Assembly (NCBI RefSeq): GCF_003987135.1 | Contig: NZ_PIPJ01000001.1 | Span: forward strand, 434,001-498,000 | Origin: Aliidiomarina iranensis | GTDB taxonomy: Bacteria; Pseudomonadota; Gammaproteobacteria; Enterobacterales; Alteromonadaceae | Length of the DNA stretch: 64,000 nucleotides | Reading direction: 5' to 3' | In this document: piece by piece, positions 18,716 through 27,868 of the stretch | Layout of the letters: each line of letters starts with the position of its first letter | Position numbering within the stretch: the stretch's first letter is position 1 | Program-made: the position numbers and the translations under genes | The notes under the pieces: generated by a model | Told to the model about the DNA's origin: nothing | Seen by the model: the letters and a program-made list of their open reading frames with translations, nothing else | Databases searched by the model: none

Positions 18716-21136
18716 GTGCGGTTGTATAGCATTCGTACCCAACTCTTAATCGCCACTGGTGCAGTAGCTGTGGTGTTTCTTATCGCCGCGGTAATCGCAG
18801 TTGTGAATGAACAAGTTCGGCAAAGTTACGAGTACGCTGAACGGGAAATCATAACGATGGCGAATTTAGCCCAAGGTTCCTTGAATCGCTCGCTACGTTA
18901 TGAGCTAGATTCAGCCACCCGAGAGATTCTCATGGAGCTAAGCACAAACCGTAGGGTGCGCAACGTAGCAAAAGTTGACCCGGATGGTACAATTGCGAAC
19001 TTGGCTAATCCAATTCAACGTTCGGTAATCGGCAACCCTGTAGGCATCTTGATTCCGCAAATCAATTTAGAACATTTGCAGCAATCGATCACCGCAAATT
19101 CGGTTTCATTTCACAAACAAGAAAAAGCAGATGCTTACATCGTATTCGTGCCGGTGATTTCTGCGGGGCAGGAATTCGGCTCACCCAATCGCCAGATTGT
19201 TGTATTTGAATACGAGCATCAGGTGCATTGGTTATCAGCATTATTTGAGCGTAAGGCCTTTATTTTCGGTGCTACGCTGTTTCTAATCATTCTATTTTCA
19301 ATATTCGCTCTATTTTTACACCGCAAAATAAGCCGTCCTGTGCAAACACTCACAAGCATTATGCAGCGCTTACAAAAGGGCGAAGAGATCACCGATGTGC
19401 CCATTCAAGGCAATGATGAGCTTGCCTTTTTAGCCCGAAGTACTGAACGCATGCTGCGTGATCGGTTTAAGAATTTGCGCAAAATTAATTTGCTCTCTAA
19501 CGCGCTGGAACAAAGTAATGAAGGCGTGATTATTACCAATTTGGAACCTAAAATTGAATATGTGAATCGCGCCTTAGTTGAGAGTACGGGCTTCACTGAA
19601 GACGAATTAATTGGCCAGCCCCCAGAGATACTCGGTTCGGGGAAAACCTCGGAGGAAACCTATAAAACCATGTGGGCTAGGCTCCACGCCGGCGAGGCGT
19701 GGGCAGGGGAATTCCGCAACCGGCGTAAAGATGGCAGCGAGTTTTCAGAGCTGCAAACCATTTCACCCATTCGGAACTCAAAGGGAGAAATAACGCATTA
19801 CTTGGGCATCAAACAAGATATTACCGAGCACAAAAAAACACAGGCTCGTTTGCACCATTTAGCTTACGACAACCCGTTGAGTGGGCTTCCGAATCGCCTC
19901 TCTTTGATCGAATATATCTCGCAAACGTTGAAATCATCCTCAGGAAAGCAGGAATATTGGTTAGTACTGATTAATATTGATAGGTTGAAGCGGATTAATG
20001 ATGCTCGCGGGTATGATTACGGCAATTTAGTGATCGCCTCGGTAGCACAGCGTATAGAGAACTATATTTCTGATAACGTATATTTGGCTCACACAGGCGC
20101 CGATGATTTCGCTTGCTTGATCAATTTTCCGTTTGAGCGGCAGCATGCAATTGAGCAAGCCAATGATTTTGCATGGGATATAAAGGCACAGCTTGAGATG
20201 CCTTATGACATTGAAAACGAGCAAGTGCAATTAACCATGAGCATTGGCGTGGCCAGTTTATTTGCTCATCAATCAGCAGAAGAGGTGTTCCGCGAGGCGG
20301 AGATGGCCTTGCACAAAGCCAAAGAGAACGGTGGTGGCAGTGTATCGCTGTATAGCGATGGCGATATTGAGCATGCCGAAGAACTTTTTGGTTTAGAGCG
20401 AGATTTAACCGCAGCGGTTAAAAACGATGAAATCGAAATGTACTTGCAGGGTCAGTTCAATGGGCGAGGCGATTTAATAGGCGCCGAAGCATTGGCGCGC
20501 TGGCTGCATCCGAGCGATGGCATGATTCCCCCTGATAAGTTTGTCAGTATAGCTGAGCGCTCTGATTTAATTATTCAATTGGATAGAAAAATGCTCCAAC
20601 ATGCCGCGTCATGCTTAGCCAACTGGCAAGCAAAGGATCTAAACTACACCCTTTCGGTAAATATTAGCCCCCGTTATTTCCGTTCTAAACAGTTAAAAGC
20701 AGAGCTTGAGGCAATGTTTGCAGCAGCAAATGCAAATTTGCGAGGCCTAGTATTGGAAGTAACGGAGCGCCTATTTATTGATGATATGCACGATGTGATT
20801 AAGCAGATGTCTACGATTAGCAAGCTAGGAGTGCAATTTGCGCTGGACGATTTCGGTACCGGCTACTCCTCACTGGCATATTTGCAGCGCCTACCGATTC
20901 ACGAATTGAAAATCGATAAAAGTTTTACCCAAGGGCTACCGAAAAACCAGAGAGCCGTGAGCATGGTTAACATGATCACGGCGATCGCTCGCAATTTGGA
21001 ATTAAGAATTGTGGCCGAAGGTATCGAAACTTCGGCCCAAGCTGAATATTGCGAAGATCAACATATTATTATTCAAGGTTACTACTTTGATCGCCCACAG
21101 CCGCAAGATAAGTGGAACCGCAAGTGGCTTAAATAA
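18716..21136 (+). CDS. Membrane PAS-GGDEF-EAL cyclic di-GMP phosphodiesterase
   Basis: Protein of 806 residues: TM helix near 8-28, a periplasmic domain of about 145 residues, TM near 178-200, HAMP to about 253, PAS about 255-375, GGDEF about 376-540, EAL about 550-806. The GGDEF signature is degenerate (GADDF near residue 461), so cyclase activity is doubtful. The EAL domain looks complete: AEALARW near 589, SVNISPRYF, LEVTER, DDFGTGYSS and AEGIET are all present, so it probably hydrolyses cyclic di-GMP. GTG start at 18716 with AGGAG at 18704. Likely co-transcribed with the lipoprotein gene upstream. Confidence 0.9.
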   Translation: MRLYSIRTQLLIATGAVAVVFLIAAVIAVVNEQVRQSYEYAEREIITMANLAQGSLNRSLRYELDSATREILMELSTNRRVRNVAKVDPDGTIANLANPIQRSVIGNPVGILIPQINLEHLQQSITANSVSFHKQEKADAYIVFVPVISAGQEFGSPNRQIVVFEYEHQVHWLSALFERKAFIFGATLFLIILFSIFALFLHRKISRPVQTLTSIMQRLQKGEEITDVPIQGNDELAFLARSTERMLRDRFKNLRKINLLSNALEQSNEGVIITNLEPKIEYVNRALVESTGFTEDELIGQPPEILGSGKTSEETYKTMWARLHAGEAWAGEFRNRRKDGSEFSELQTISPIRNSKGEITHYLGIKQDITEHKKTQARLHHLAYDNPLSGLPNRLSLIEYISQTLKSSSGKQEYWLVLINIDRLKRINDARGYDYGNLVIASVAQRIENYISDNVYLAHTGADDFACLINFPFERQHAIEQANDFAWDIKAQLEMPYDIENEQVQLTMSIGVASLFAHQSAEEVFREAEMALHKAKENGGGSVSLYSDGDIEHAEELFGLERDLTAAVKNDEIEMYLQGQFNGRGDLIGAEALARWLHPSDGMIPPDKFVSIAERSDLIIQLDRKMLQHAASCLANWQAKDLNYTLSVNISPRYFRSKQLKAELEAMFAAANANLRGLVLEVTERLFIDDMHDVIKQMSTISKLGVQFALDDFGTGYSSLAYLQRLPIHELKIDKSFTQGLPKNQRAVSMVNMITAIARNLELRIVAEGIETSAQAEYCEDQHIIIQGYYFDRPQPQDKWNRKWLK

Positions 21137-22430
21137 AGCCGTACTTGTGCGCCACCACATCGAAATACTCTAATGTGTGCTTCGCGTAAGCGCGCTTATC
21201 AACATAGGTACCCGGGAAGAAATTCTTCTTAAACCCGTAAGCCACCATATCTTTTAAACGCTTCAGAGGCACTGGGAAATTGTCCAGCGCTAGCTTGTAT
21301 TCGTTGCTCACCGTGGTGTTAGAAACCAAACGATTGTCGGTGCAAATAACCGTAGCAATTCGATGATCCAGCATGTGCCGGAAATTGTGGTTTTTAATGT
21401 CACCAATAGCTGGGTTGGTTTGTAGGTTACTGGTTAAGCATACCTCGATAGCAATACGGCGATCGGCAATGTAAGAAGCTAACGATTGGCTGTAACCTTC
21501 TTTATCGGTAATTTTGCTATCTTCAATCATTTCTGGTGAGAACAGCGAATAACCATGGCCTAAACGATCAGCGTAGCAGGTGGTTAGTGCTTCAAAAATA
21601 CTTTCGGCACCATAGGCTTCACCCGCATGTACGGTTTTTAACAAGAAGTTTTGGTGCGCGTATTCATACACTTCTTTAAATTTATGGGCTGGGTAGCCAT
21701 TTTCTTGGCCAGCAATATCTAAGCCAACAATCGGCAAGCCTTCTTCATCACGCATACGCACGCTGGCGCGGATTAATTCCATGGCCGCCGCTTTAATCAC
21801 ATCCATAGAATCATGATCGCGCAACAGTGAGAATAGTTGCGTGTAATAAGGTGAAAAGCCTTTTTTACCAAAAGAACGCATGGCGCAGTTAATAATGCCG
21901 TATTCAAAAGGTGGCTTTAAACCCGGCGAAAGGCCTACATCGGGTAGGCTGTTGTATTCGGCTTTGGCTTTAGCTAAGCCATTATTTACCGCATGCATTA
22001 CTTCATCAAAGCCAATACCTACGGTAGGGTCCATCAGTAACTGGGGGGCAAAACGAACTTCAATATAGTTCACGCCCTCTTCTAGGTTATCCATGGCCAG
22101 TTCATAGGCCGATTGCTCCATATTTTCCAAATCACGAAGCACCGAGCAAGTATATTGGAAGCCGTTCAAGTATTCGCCAAGGTTCTGATATTTATCTTTA
22201 AACACCAATTCCTTTAGGCCCTCTACCGTGTATGATGGTAGCTCGATTTTACTGCGTTTGGCCATTTCAATGAGCCCTTCCGGGCGGAGGCTACCATCGA
22301 GGTGGAGGTGAATATCGGCCTTGGGAATTTCACGAATGAAATCCAACGAGTAAGTGGTGTGAGCCGGATTTTTTGTGGCTCCTTTTGCATTGGCTGTGGA
22401 AGACGACAGCGGCGACATATTTTGTGACAT
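21129..22430 (-). CDS. add: Adenosine deaminase
   Basis: Deaminates adenosine to inosine in purine salvage. Zinc and catalytic landmarks are HLHLDGS near residue 41, VHAGEAYG near 268, RLGHG near 293 and TDNRL near 365. It is 433 residues long, about 100 more than E. coli Add. The T-D-N form replaces the common T-D-D; I recall this form from a longer subfamily, so the enzyme is probably active, but the exact substrate is less certain. Its 3' end overlaps the convergent EAL gene by 8 bases. AAGGGG lies 11 bases before its ATG. Its neighbour tdk is also a nucleoside salvage gene. Confidence 0.85.
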   Translation of the reverse strand: MSQNMSPLSSSTANAKGATKNPAHTTYSLDFIREIPKADIHLHLDGSLRPEGLIEMAKRSKIELPSYTVEGLKELVFKDKYQNLGEYLNGFQYTCSVLRDLENMEQSAYELAMDNLEEGVNYIEVRFAPQLLMDPTVGIGFDEVMHAVNNGLAKAKAEYNSLPDVGLSPGLKPPFEYGIINCAMRSFGKKGFSPYYTQLFSLLRDHDSMDVIKAAAMELIRASVRMRDEEGLPIVGLDIAGQENGYPAHKFKEVYEYAHQNFLLKTVHAGEAYGAESIFEALTTCYADRLGHGYSLFSPEMIEDSKITDKEGYSQSLASYIADRRIAIEVCLTSNLQTNPAIGDIKNHNFRHMLDHRIATVICTDNRLVSNTTVSNEYKLALDNFPVPLKRLKDMVAYGFKKNFFPGTYVDKRAYAKHTLEYFDVVAHKYGFI

Positions 22431-22459
22431 AAACTAAATACCCCTTACACGTGAATTTA

Positions 22460-22495
22460 GCCGCGTATTGTATCGCATTTTTCATGCGTTTGCGC
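22460..22495 (-). promoter_or_regulatory. Possible add promoter -10
   Basis: Minus-strand TACAAT (22472-22467) stands 37 bases before the add start, with a start point near 22460. A small stem CGCAT/ATGCG lies just upstream. No good -35 is seen. Confidence 0.3.
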
Positions 22496-22583
22496 GGTTT
22501 TGCATTGCGCACTTGAATGCGCTGAATTAATGTCGAACAGTTACTCGCTCATGGCACAAAGCATCGTGCTGTATGCACCTAAA

Positions 22584-22599
22584 GTAAAGTTTACTTTAC
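22584..22599. promoter_or_regulatory. Palindromic operator-like site between add and tdk
   Basis: GTAAAGTTTACTTTAC is a perfect 16-base palindrome (seven-base arms, two-base centre). It fits the inner bases of the TyrR box, TGTAAA-N6-TTTACA, lacking the outermost T and A. It lies 70 bases before tdk and 154 before add, so it could govern either gene. A run of eight T follows 7 bases later. Confidence 0.45.
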
Positions 22600-22669
22600 C
22601 TAATGGTTTTTTTTAATGAGGCGTGCAACGTAATAACGAAGCAACATCTAACAAGAAGAATGACACCGC

Positions 22670-23281
22670 ATGGCATCTTTATATTTTACTTATTCAGCAA
22701 TGAATGCTGGTAAAAGCACCTCACTTTTACAGGTTGCTTATAACTACGAAGAAAGAGAGCAAAGAGTTGTATTGCTCACGCCCGCACTGGATACCCGTGA
22801 AGGCGAAGGGAAAATTCACTCGCGTTTAGGGCTGGCGCGCAGCGCCGAAACCTTTACTAATAAAACCAATTTGTATCAGCGTGTTGAATCCTTGCTTTGC
22901 GCACACGCTATTGATTGTATTTTACTTGATGAAGCACAGTTTTTAACGCCAGAGCAAGTGTGGCAATTGGCACGAGTTGTAGATGAGCTAAAGGTGCCCG
23001 TAATGTGCTATGGCATTCGCACCGATGCTTTTGGTAATGCATTTCCCGGTAGCGCTACTTTGTTAGCGATAGCGGATAAGCTAAATGAAATTAAAACCAT
23101 TTGTTTCTGTGGCCGCAAAGCCACCATGGTGTATCGCTGTGATGAAAATGGCAGAGCGTTAAATTCAGGCGAACAAGTGGCAATTGGCGGCAACGAGCAG
23201 TATGTATCGTGTTGCCGTAAACATTGGGTTGAAGCATTAGCGGCAGTTGGAATAGACCAGCAATCGTTTCCCTTGATTTGA
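22670..23281 (+). CDS. tdk: Thymidine kinase
   Basis: Phosphorylates thymidine to dTMP in pyrimidine salvage; 203 residues, type II class. The P-loop SAMNAGKS is at residues 9-16, the DEAQF motif near 89, and the lasso domain carries Cys residues in CFCGRK and SCCRKHW that should bind structural zinc. AAGAAGA lies 10 bases before the ATG. It is followed 12 bases later by a macA-like gene, so read-through is likely although the functions are unrelated. Confidence 0.96.
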   Translation: MASLYFTYSAMNAGKSTSLLQVAYNYEEREQRVVLLTPALDTREGEGKIHSRLGLARSAETFTNKTNLYQRVESLLCAHAIDCILLDEAQFLTPEQVWQLARVVDELKVPVMCYGIRTDAFGNAFPGSATLLAIADKLNEIKTICFCGRKATMVYRCDENGRALNSGEQVAIGGNEQYVSCCRKHWVEALAAVGIDQQSFPLI

Positions 23282-23293
23282 GGATATGAAAGC

Positions 23294-24424
23294 ATGAAAA
23301 AAACAGGACGTGGTTGGTTGTGGGCCCTGATTATCATTGTTATTGCGGCGGCAGCAACTTGGTATTTTTGGCCAAAGGATGATGGCGAGCAACGCATTAA
23401 CACCACAAAAGCTGAATTACGCGATATTGAAGTAGTGGTTACCGCCACTGGCCGATTACAGCCACTTGATTACGTTGATGTAGGGGCGCAAGTTTCTGGC
23501 CAGTTAGAAACCTTACATGTTGAGGTGGGTGATAATGTTATTGCAGAAGAAATTCTTGCGGAAATTGATGCAACCGTGCTGGAAGCCCGTTTAGATGGTG
23601 TACGCGCACAACTTCGTTTTCAGCAAGCGCAATTACGTGAGCGAAAAGCCACGCTAGACCTCGCAGAAATTAACTTAGCCCGGCAAGAGCGGTTGTTTGT
23701 TGATCGAGCTACTCCAGAAGAATTAGTACAAAGCGCTGAGGCAACCGCGCGGGCAGAAGCGGCTCGCTTGGATGCAGTGCAAGCGCAAATTGAACAAACA
23801 GAATCGAGCTTGCGAGCTGATGAAGCGAACTTAAACTATACCCGTATTTTTGCGCCGATGTCTGGCACCGTAACAAGTATTGCGGCTCGCCGCGGGCAAA
23901 CCCTGAATGCGGCGCAAACCACACCTACGATTATGACAATTGCCGATCTTTCTACCATGCTGGTAGAAGCTCAGGTTTCTGAGGCTGATATCAGCCGTTT
24001 GCGCAACGGCATGGATGTGTATTTCACCACATTGGGGAATCGTGGCCAACGCTGGTATAGCAACTTGCAGCTCATTGAACCAACGCCGGTGGTTGAGAAC
24101 AACGTGGTGCTGTATAACGCGCTCTTCGAAATACCAAACCCTGATGGTGAGTTACTGCCACAAATGACAACCCAAGTGTTTTTTGTGGTGCAAAGTGCTG
24201 AACAAGTGGTGGCGGTGCCGGCTTCGGCTATTCGCCCAACTGGCCGCAATCAAGGCGAAGTGCGGGTGATGCGAAATGGCCAAGTGGAAGCCGTGTCGGT
24301 AGAGCTCGGTATTAGCGATCGGGTGCACACTGAAATTAAATCTGGGCTCAGTGCAGGTGATGAAATTGTGATGCCATCAGCTGCGGGTATGCCGGCTGGC
24401 GCCGGGCGTATGGGGCGAGGCTAA
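23294..24424 (+). CDS. macA: MacA-type periplasmic adaptor of an ABC exporter
   Basis: Membrane-fusion protein of 376 residues: N-terminal membrane anchor near 8-26, the start of a lipoyl-like domain ([26 protein letters not shown]), a helical hairpin of heptad character about 95-175, the second lipoyl half and a beta-barrel domain. It should bridge the ABC transporter encoded next to an outer-membrane channel. The macB-like gene starts 4 bases later, confirming the pairing. No TolC-type gene is nearby, so the channel is probably shared. Substrate unknown; E. coli MacAB exports macrolides and other molecules. Confidence 0.88.
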   Translation: MKKTGRGWLWALIIIVIAAAATWYFWPKDDGEQRINTTKAELRDIEVVVTATGRLQPLDYVDVGAQVSGQLETLHVEVGDNVIAEEILAEIDATVLEARLDGVRAQLRFQQAQLRERKATLDLAEINLARQERLFVDRATPEELVQSAEATARAEAARLDAVQAQIEQTESSLRADEANLNYTRIFAPMSGTVTSIAARRGQTLNAAQTTPTIMTIADLSTMLVEAQVSEADISRLRNGMDVYFTTLGNRGQRWYSNLQLIEPTPVVENNVVLYNALFEIPNPDGELLPQMTTQVFFVVQSAEQVVAVPASAIRPTGRNQGEVRVMRNGQVEAVSVELGISDRVHTEIKSGLSAGDEIVMPSAAGMPAGAGRMGRG

Positions 24425-24428
24425 GATA

Positions 24429-26441
24429 ATGTCGAAGCAGGCAAAGGCTCAGCAACAAGTGGCAGAACATACGTTAGACCAAGCGGGCAAGGGCGCAAAA
24501 GCAAGCGCAGAGCCGATGATTCGCATTCGTGGCCTTACTAAAAGCTACAAAACCGGGCCCATTGATACGCAAGTGCTGCATGGTATTGATTTAGATATCG
24601 ATGCCGGCGATTTCTTGGCCATCGTGGGTAGCTCCGGTTCCGGTAAATCAACGCTGATGAATATCATTGGCTGCTTGGATAAGCCAACCTCGGGAGATTA
24701 CTATTTCCAAGGCCAGGCCGTAGCGGATATGGACACCGACCAACTGGCGAAATTACGCCGAAGTGCCTTTGGTTTTGTGTTTCAGCAATACAATTTATTA
24801 GGTGGTGCAACCGCGCTAGCTAATGCAGAGCTGCCAGCAGGGTATACCTCAATGCCCAGTGAGCAGCGGCATGCTCGGGCTGAGCAATTATTAACTCGGC
24901 TTGGTTTAGAAGATCGCATGCAGCACAAGCCTTCGGAATTATCCGGCGGCCAACAACAGCGCGTTTCCATTGCTCGCGCTTTGATGAATGGTGGCGAAAT
25001 TATTCTCGCCGATGAGCCAACCGGTGCTCTTGATAGCCAAAGTGGCAAAGAGGTGATGGCGCTGTTAAAGGATCTTTCCGAGCGTGGCCACACCGTTATT
25101 CTCATTACCCATGATCATGAAGTAGCCGCCCATGCGGATCGTGTAATTGAACTGAAAGATGGCCATATCTTAAGCGATAAACGCAATCGTGAAGTGCGGG
25201 CGCATGTGGCGCCGGAAAAAGGCCCGGGTTCTGGTCAGCCCAGCCCGCTCATGGATGCTGGGCGCTCGGTTATTACCGCATTAACTGCCTTGCGGCAGAA
25301 TATTTTCCGTACCGCACTAACCTTACTCGGTATTGTGATCGGCGTGGCCGCGGTGATTTCCATGTTGGCGATAGGCCAGGGCGCGCGCCAAGATGTGGTG
25401 GATCGTATCAGCGCTATGGGCTCGAATTTGCTCACAGTATTTCCCGGCGCACCGAATTCGCGCGGGCGTTGGAGCGTGGCAACTTTAGTGCCAGAAGATG
25501 TGGATGCCATCAACGAGCTCCCTAATATTCTGGCCGCTGTGCCCGAATTAACGGGAAACCGAACGTTAAGGCGTTCCGGCTTCGATAAAGAAGCACAAGT
25601 GAATGCAACCTACCATATGTTTCCAGTTGCCCGGCAATGGGAATTAGAACGCGGCAGCTTTTTCACCCAAGAAGATGAAGATCTCTATGCTACCGTTGCG
25701 GTGATTGGGCAAACTGTAGCACGGCAACTCTTTCCTGATCGCGATCCTCTCGGTGAAGTAATGCTCATTAACAACGTGCTATTCCGTGTAATCGGCGTAA
25801 TGAGCGAGCGCGGTGCTTCGCCTTGGGGCCAAGATCAAGATGATGTGGTGTTTGTGCCCTACAGCACCGGTTCTTTGCGATTATTCGGCCAACGGTTTTT
25901 GCGTAACGTTACGGTAGCTGTGGAAAGTAGTGATCCGTTGACAATGCAAACCGCTAACGATGTAGTACATCAATTACTGCTGGAGCGCCACGGCGTGGAA
26001 GATTTCCAAATTCGGAATATGGCCTCAATTATTGAAACGGCCACTGAAACCCAAAACACCATGACACTGCTACTCGGTGTGATTGCCGTTATTTCGCTTG
26101 TGGTAGGCGGTATTGGTGTGATGAATATTATGCTTGTGAGCGTAACCGAGCGCACGCGTGAAATTGGTATTCGCATGGCGGTTGGTGCTCGTGCAGCGCA
26201 AATCAAGATGCAGTTTTTAGTGGAGGCAATTACCGTGGCACTGCTTGGTGGTTTAATTGGGGTTAGCCTTGGCCTCGGTATTACTTGGGTGATTTCAACC
26301 TTTGGTAGCTCCGTGGTGTTTGCGGCAGGGCCAGTTATTATGGCCTTTGGTTGTGCGTTTTTAACCGGGCTTATCTTTGGCTATATCCCGGCTCGTAAGG
26401 CAGCGCAGCTGGATCCTGTGCAGGCGCTTGCTTCCGAATAA
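24429..26441 (+). CDS. macB: MacB-type ABC transporter, fused ATPase and permease
   Basis: Protein of 670 residues. The N-terminal ATPase has Walker [10 protein letters not shown] near residue 72, signature LSGGQQQR near 174 and Walker [13 protein letters not shown] near 196. A first TM helix follows near 290-320, then a large periplasmic domain (about 325-545), and three C-terminal helices with the [24 protein letters not shown] signature. This is the MacB mechanotransmission architecture. It has an extra polar N-terminal stretch of about 30 residues before the ATPase, so a later start cannot be excluded. It forms an operon with the adaptor gene upstream. Confidence 0.92.
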   Translation: MSKQAKAQQQVAEHTLDQAGKGAKASAEPMIRIRGLTKSYKTGPIDTQVLHGIDLDIDAGDFLAIVGSSGSGKSTLMNIIGCLDKPTSGDYYFQGQAVADMDTDQLAKLRRSAFGFVFQQYNLLGGATALANAELPAGYTSMPSEQRHARAEQLLTRLGLEDRMQHKPSELSGGQQQRVSIARALMNGGEIILADEPTGALDSQSGKEVMALLKDLSERGHTVILITHDHEVAAHADRVIELKDGHILSDKRNREVRAHVAPEKGPGSGQPSPLMDAGRSVITALTALRQNIFRTALTLLGIVIGVAAVISMLAIGQGARQDVVDRISAMGSNLLTVFPGAPNSRGRWSVATLVPEDVDAINELPNILAAVPELTGNRTLRRSGFDKEAQVNATYHMFPVARQWELERGSFFTQEDEDLYATVAVIGQTVARQLFPDRDPLGEVMLINNVLFRVIGVMSERGASPWGQDQDDVVFVPYSTGSLRLFGQRFLRNVTVAVESSDPLTMQTANDVVHQLLLERHGVEDFQIRNMASIIETATETQNTMTLLLGVIAVISLVVGGIGVMNIMLVSVTERTREIGIRMAVGARAAQIKMQFLVEAITVALLGGLIGVSLGLGITWVISTFGSSVVFAAGPVIMAFGCAFLTGLIFGYIPARKAAQLDPVQALASE

Positions 26442-26497
26442 GAGTGAAAAAACAAAAAACGTTGAATTAATAAGCGCTTTTATTCCGTGATATGCAG

Positions 26498-26552
26498 CTC
26501 CGGTGGTATGCTATAGGAAATAATAATCCTTGTTGCTACCCCGGAGTTTTTT
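26498..26552 (+). promoter_or_regulatory. pyrC leader hairpin masking the ribosome binding site
   Basis: CTCCGG (26498-26503), one bulged T, GGTA (26505-26508) pairs with TACC (26537-26540) and CCGGAG (26541-26546). The right arm contains the pyrC Shine-Dalgarno GGAG (26543-26546), and six T separate it from the ATG at 26553. In E. coli, pyrC and pyrD use such a hairpin: transcripts that start at C when pyrimidines are plentiful fold and block translation, while G-started transcripts are shorter and stay open. Stem plus T6 could also act as an attenuator. The transcription start is not shown by sequence alone. Confidence 0.6.
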
Positions 26553-27620
26553 ATGGCTGATACTGCGCCTGCTTCCTCATCAACCCTTACGATTACGCAA
26601 CCCGACGATTGGCATCTGCACTTTCGTGACGGCGATATGTTGGCCATGACAGTGCCCGCAACGGCGCGTGTATTCAAACGCGCGATTGTGATGCCAAACC
26701 TAGCTCCGCCGGTAACCACGGTTGCCCAAGCTGAAGCCTATCGGCAAAGGATTCTGGCGCACGTGCCCGAAGGTATGGATTTCGAGCCACTTATGGCTTT
26801 GTACTTAACCCAAGATACCAGCGTGCAGGATGTTCGCGAGGCTGCACAAAACCCGAATATTATTGGTTATAAACTTTACCCAGCTGGCGCTACAACAAAC
26901 TCAAGTGCCGGCGTTCGTGCTGTTGATGCTATGGGGCCGGTGCTCGAAACTATGCAGGAATTCGGCGTGCCCTTGCTGGTGCACGGCGAAGTAACGGAAC
27001 CGGAAATCGATATTTTCGATCGGGAAAAAGTGTTTATCGATCGTTATCTTGCGCCGATCACTCAGCGTTATAGCCGCTTGAAAGTAATTTTAGAGCATAT
27101 CACCACCAAAGATGCGGTTGAATTTGTTACCGAAGCCCATGAATTAGTGGCAGCAACCCTTACACCCCAGCACCTGTTAATGAACCGAAATGATTTATTG
27201 GTAGGTGGCGTGCATGTGCACAACTATTGCTTACCAGTGTTGAAGCGCCGCACTCACCAAGAAGCTCTGCAGCAGGCCGCCATTAGCGGTAATAAAAAAT
27301 TCTTCTTAGGCACCGATTCAGCGCCGCACGTGCAAGCCAAAAAAGAAACGGCCTGCGGGTGCGCAGGGTGTTTTTCAGCGTTTACGGCTATTGAGCTCTA
27401 TGCAGAAGCCTTTGCGCAGCTTGATGCGCTGGATAAGTTAGAGGGTTTTGCCAGCCACTTTGGTGCTGATTTTTATGGCCGCCCGCGCAACACCAAGAAA
27501 ATACAATTGCAACGGGATATTTGGCAGGCGCCTGCAACAGTTACCCACAATGGCGAAACTTGGGTACCGTATTGGGCAGGGCGAGATTTGCAGTGGCAGG
27601 TGGTGATGGCTGGGGCTTAG
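26553..27620 (+). CDS. pyrC: Dihydroorotase
   Basis: Third step of pyrimidine synthesis, cyclising carbamoyl aspartate to dihydroorotate. It has 355 residues against 348 in E. coli. Metal ligands are visible: H-L-H in DDWHLHFRDGDM near residue 22, the carboxylated Lys in GYKLYPAGAT near 110, VHGEV near 148, LEHITT near 185 and LGTDSAPH near 258. ATG 26553 is preceded by GGAG with a six-T spacer that forms part of a leader hairpin. No other pyr gene is adjacent, so it is probably monocistronic. Confidence 0.97.
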   Translation: MADTAPASSSTLTITQPDDWHLHFRDGDMLAMTVPATARVFKRAIVMPNLAPPVTTVAQAEAYRQRILAHVPEGMDFEPLMALYLTQDTSVQDVREAAQNPNIIGYKLYPAGATTNSSAGVRAVDAMGPVLETMQEFGVPLLVHGEVTEPEIDIFDREKVFIDRYLAPITQRYSRLKVILEHITTKDAVEFVTEAHELVAATLTPQHLLMNRNDLLVGGVHVHNYCLPVLKRRTHQEALQQAAISGNKKFFLGTDSAPHVQAKKETACGCAGCFSAFTAIELYAEAFAQLDALDKLEGFASHFGADFYGRPRNTKKIQLQRDIWQAPATVTHNGETWVPYWAGRDLQWQVVMAGA

Positions 27621-27868
27621 CTTGTAGCTATCGATAGTTATATTCTATTTGTCATACATAGAAACCCAAGTAAGTTTGTTAAAAAAGCTATAAAATATCG
27701 TATGTTAGTAAAAGCTTGTGAAGCTAAAGTTAAGAACTTTATGTGTATTTCACTAGGTTTCCGTTTATAGTTTATGAAAGTTAGTAAGTTATGAATCTAC
27801 GCGCTCTTCTTGAGCAGCGAAAAAAATGTTCAGGAATGAGCGATGAGTAACTTAACAGAGGGATTCGT
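27621..27868. other. AT-rich gap before the MSHA operon
   Basis: A 248-base non-coding stretch that probably holds the MSHA operon promoter. TTGTTA (27676) and TATAAA (27689) are too close to be one promoter. A 19-codon reading frame (27791-27850, MNLRALLEQRKK...) ends 18 bases before mshI and could be a leader peptide or chance. Confidence 0.4.

Noticed and set aside
18716-21136. The GGDEF-EAL protein as MshH/CsrD
   Set aside because: It has a PAS domain and complete EAL catalytic motifs, while CsrD lacks them, and it is not adjacent to mshI.
22660-22713. 17-codon frame overlapping the tdk start
   Set aside because: The ribosome binding site is too close to this ATG and fits the tdk ATG better.
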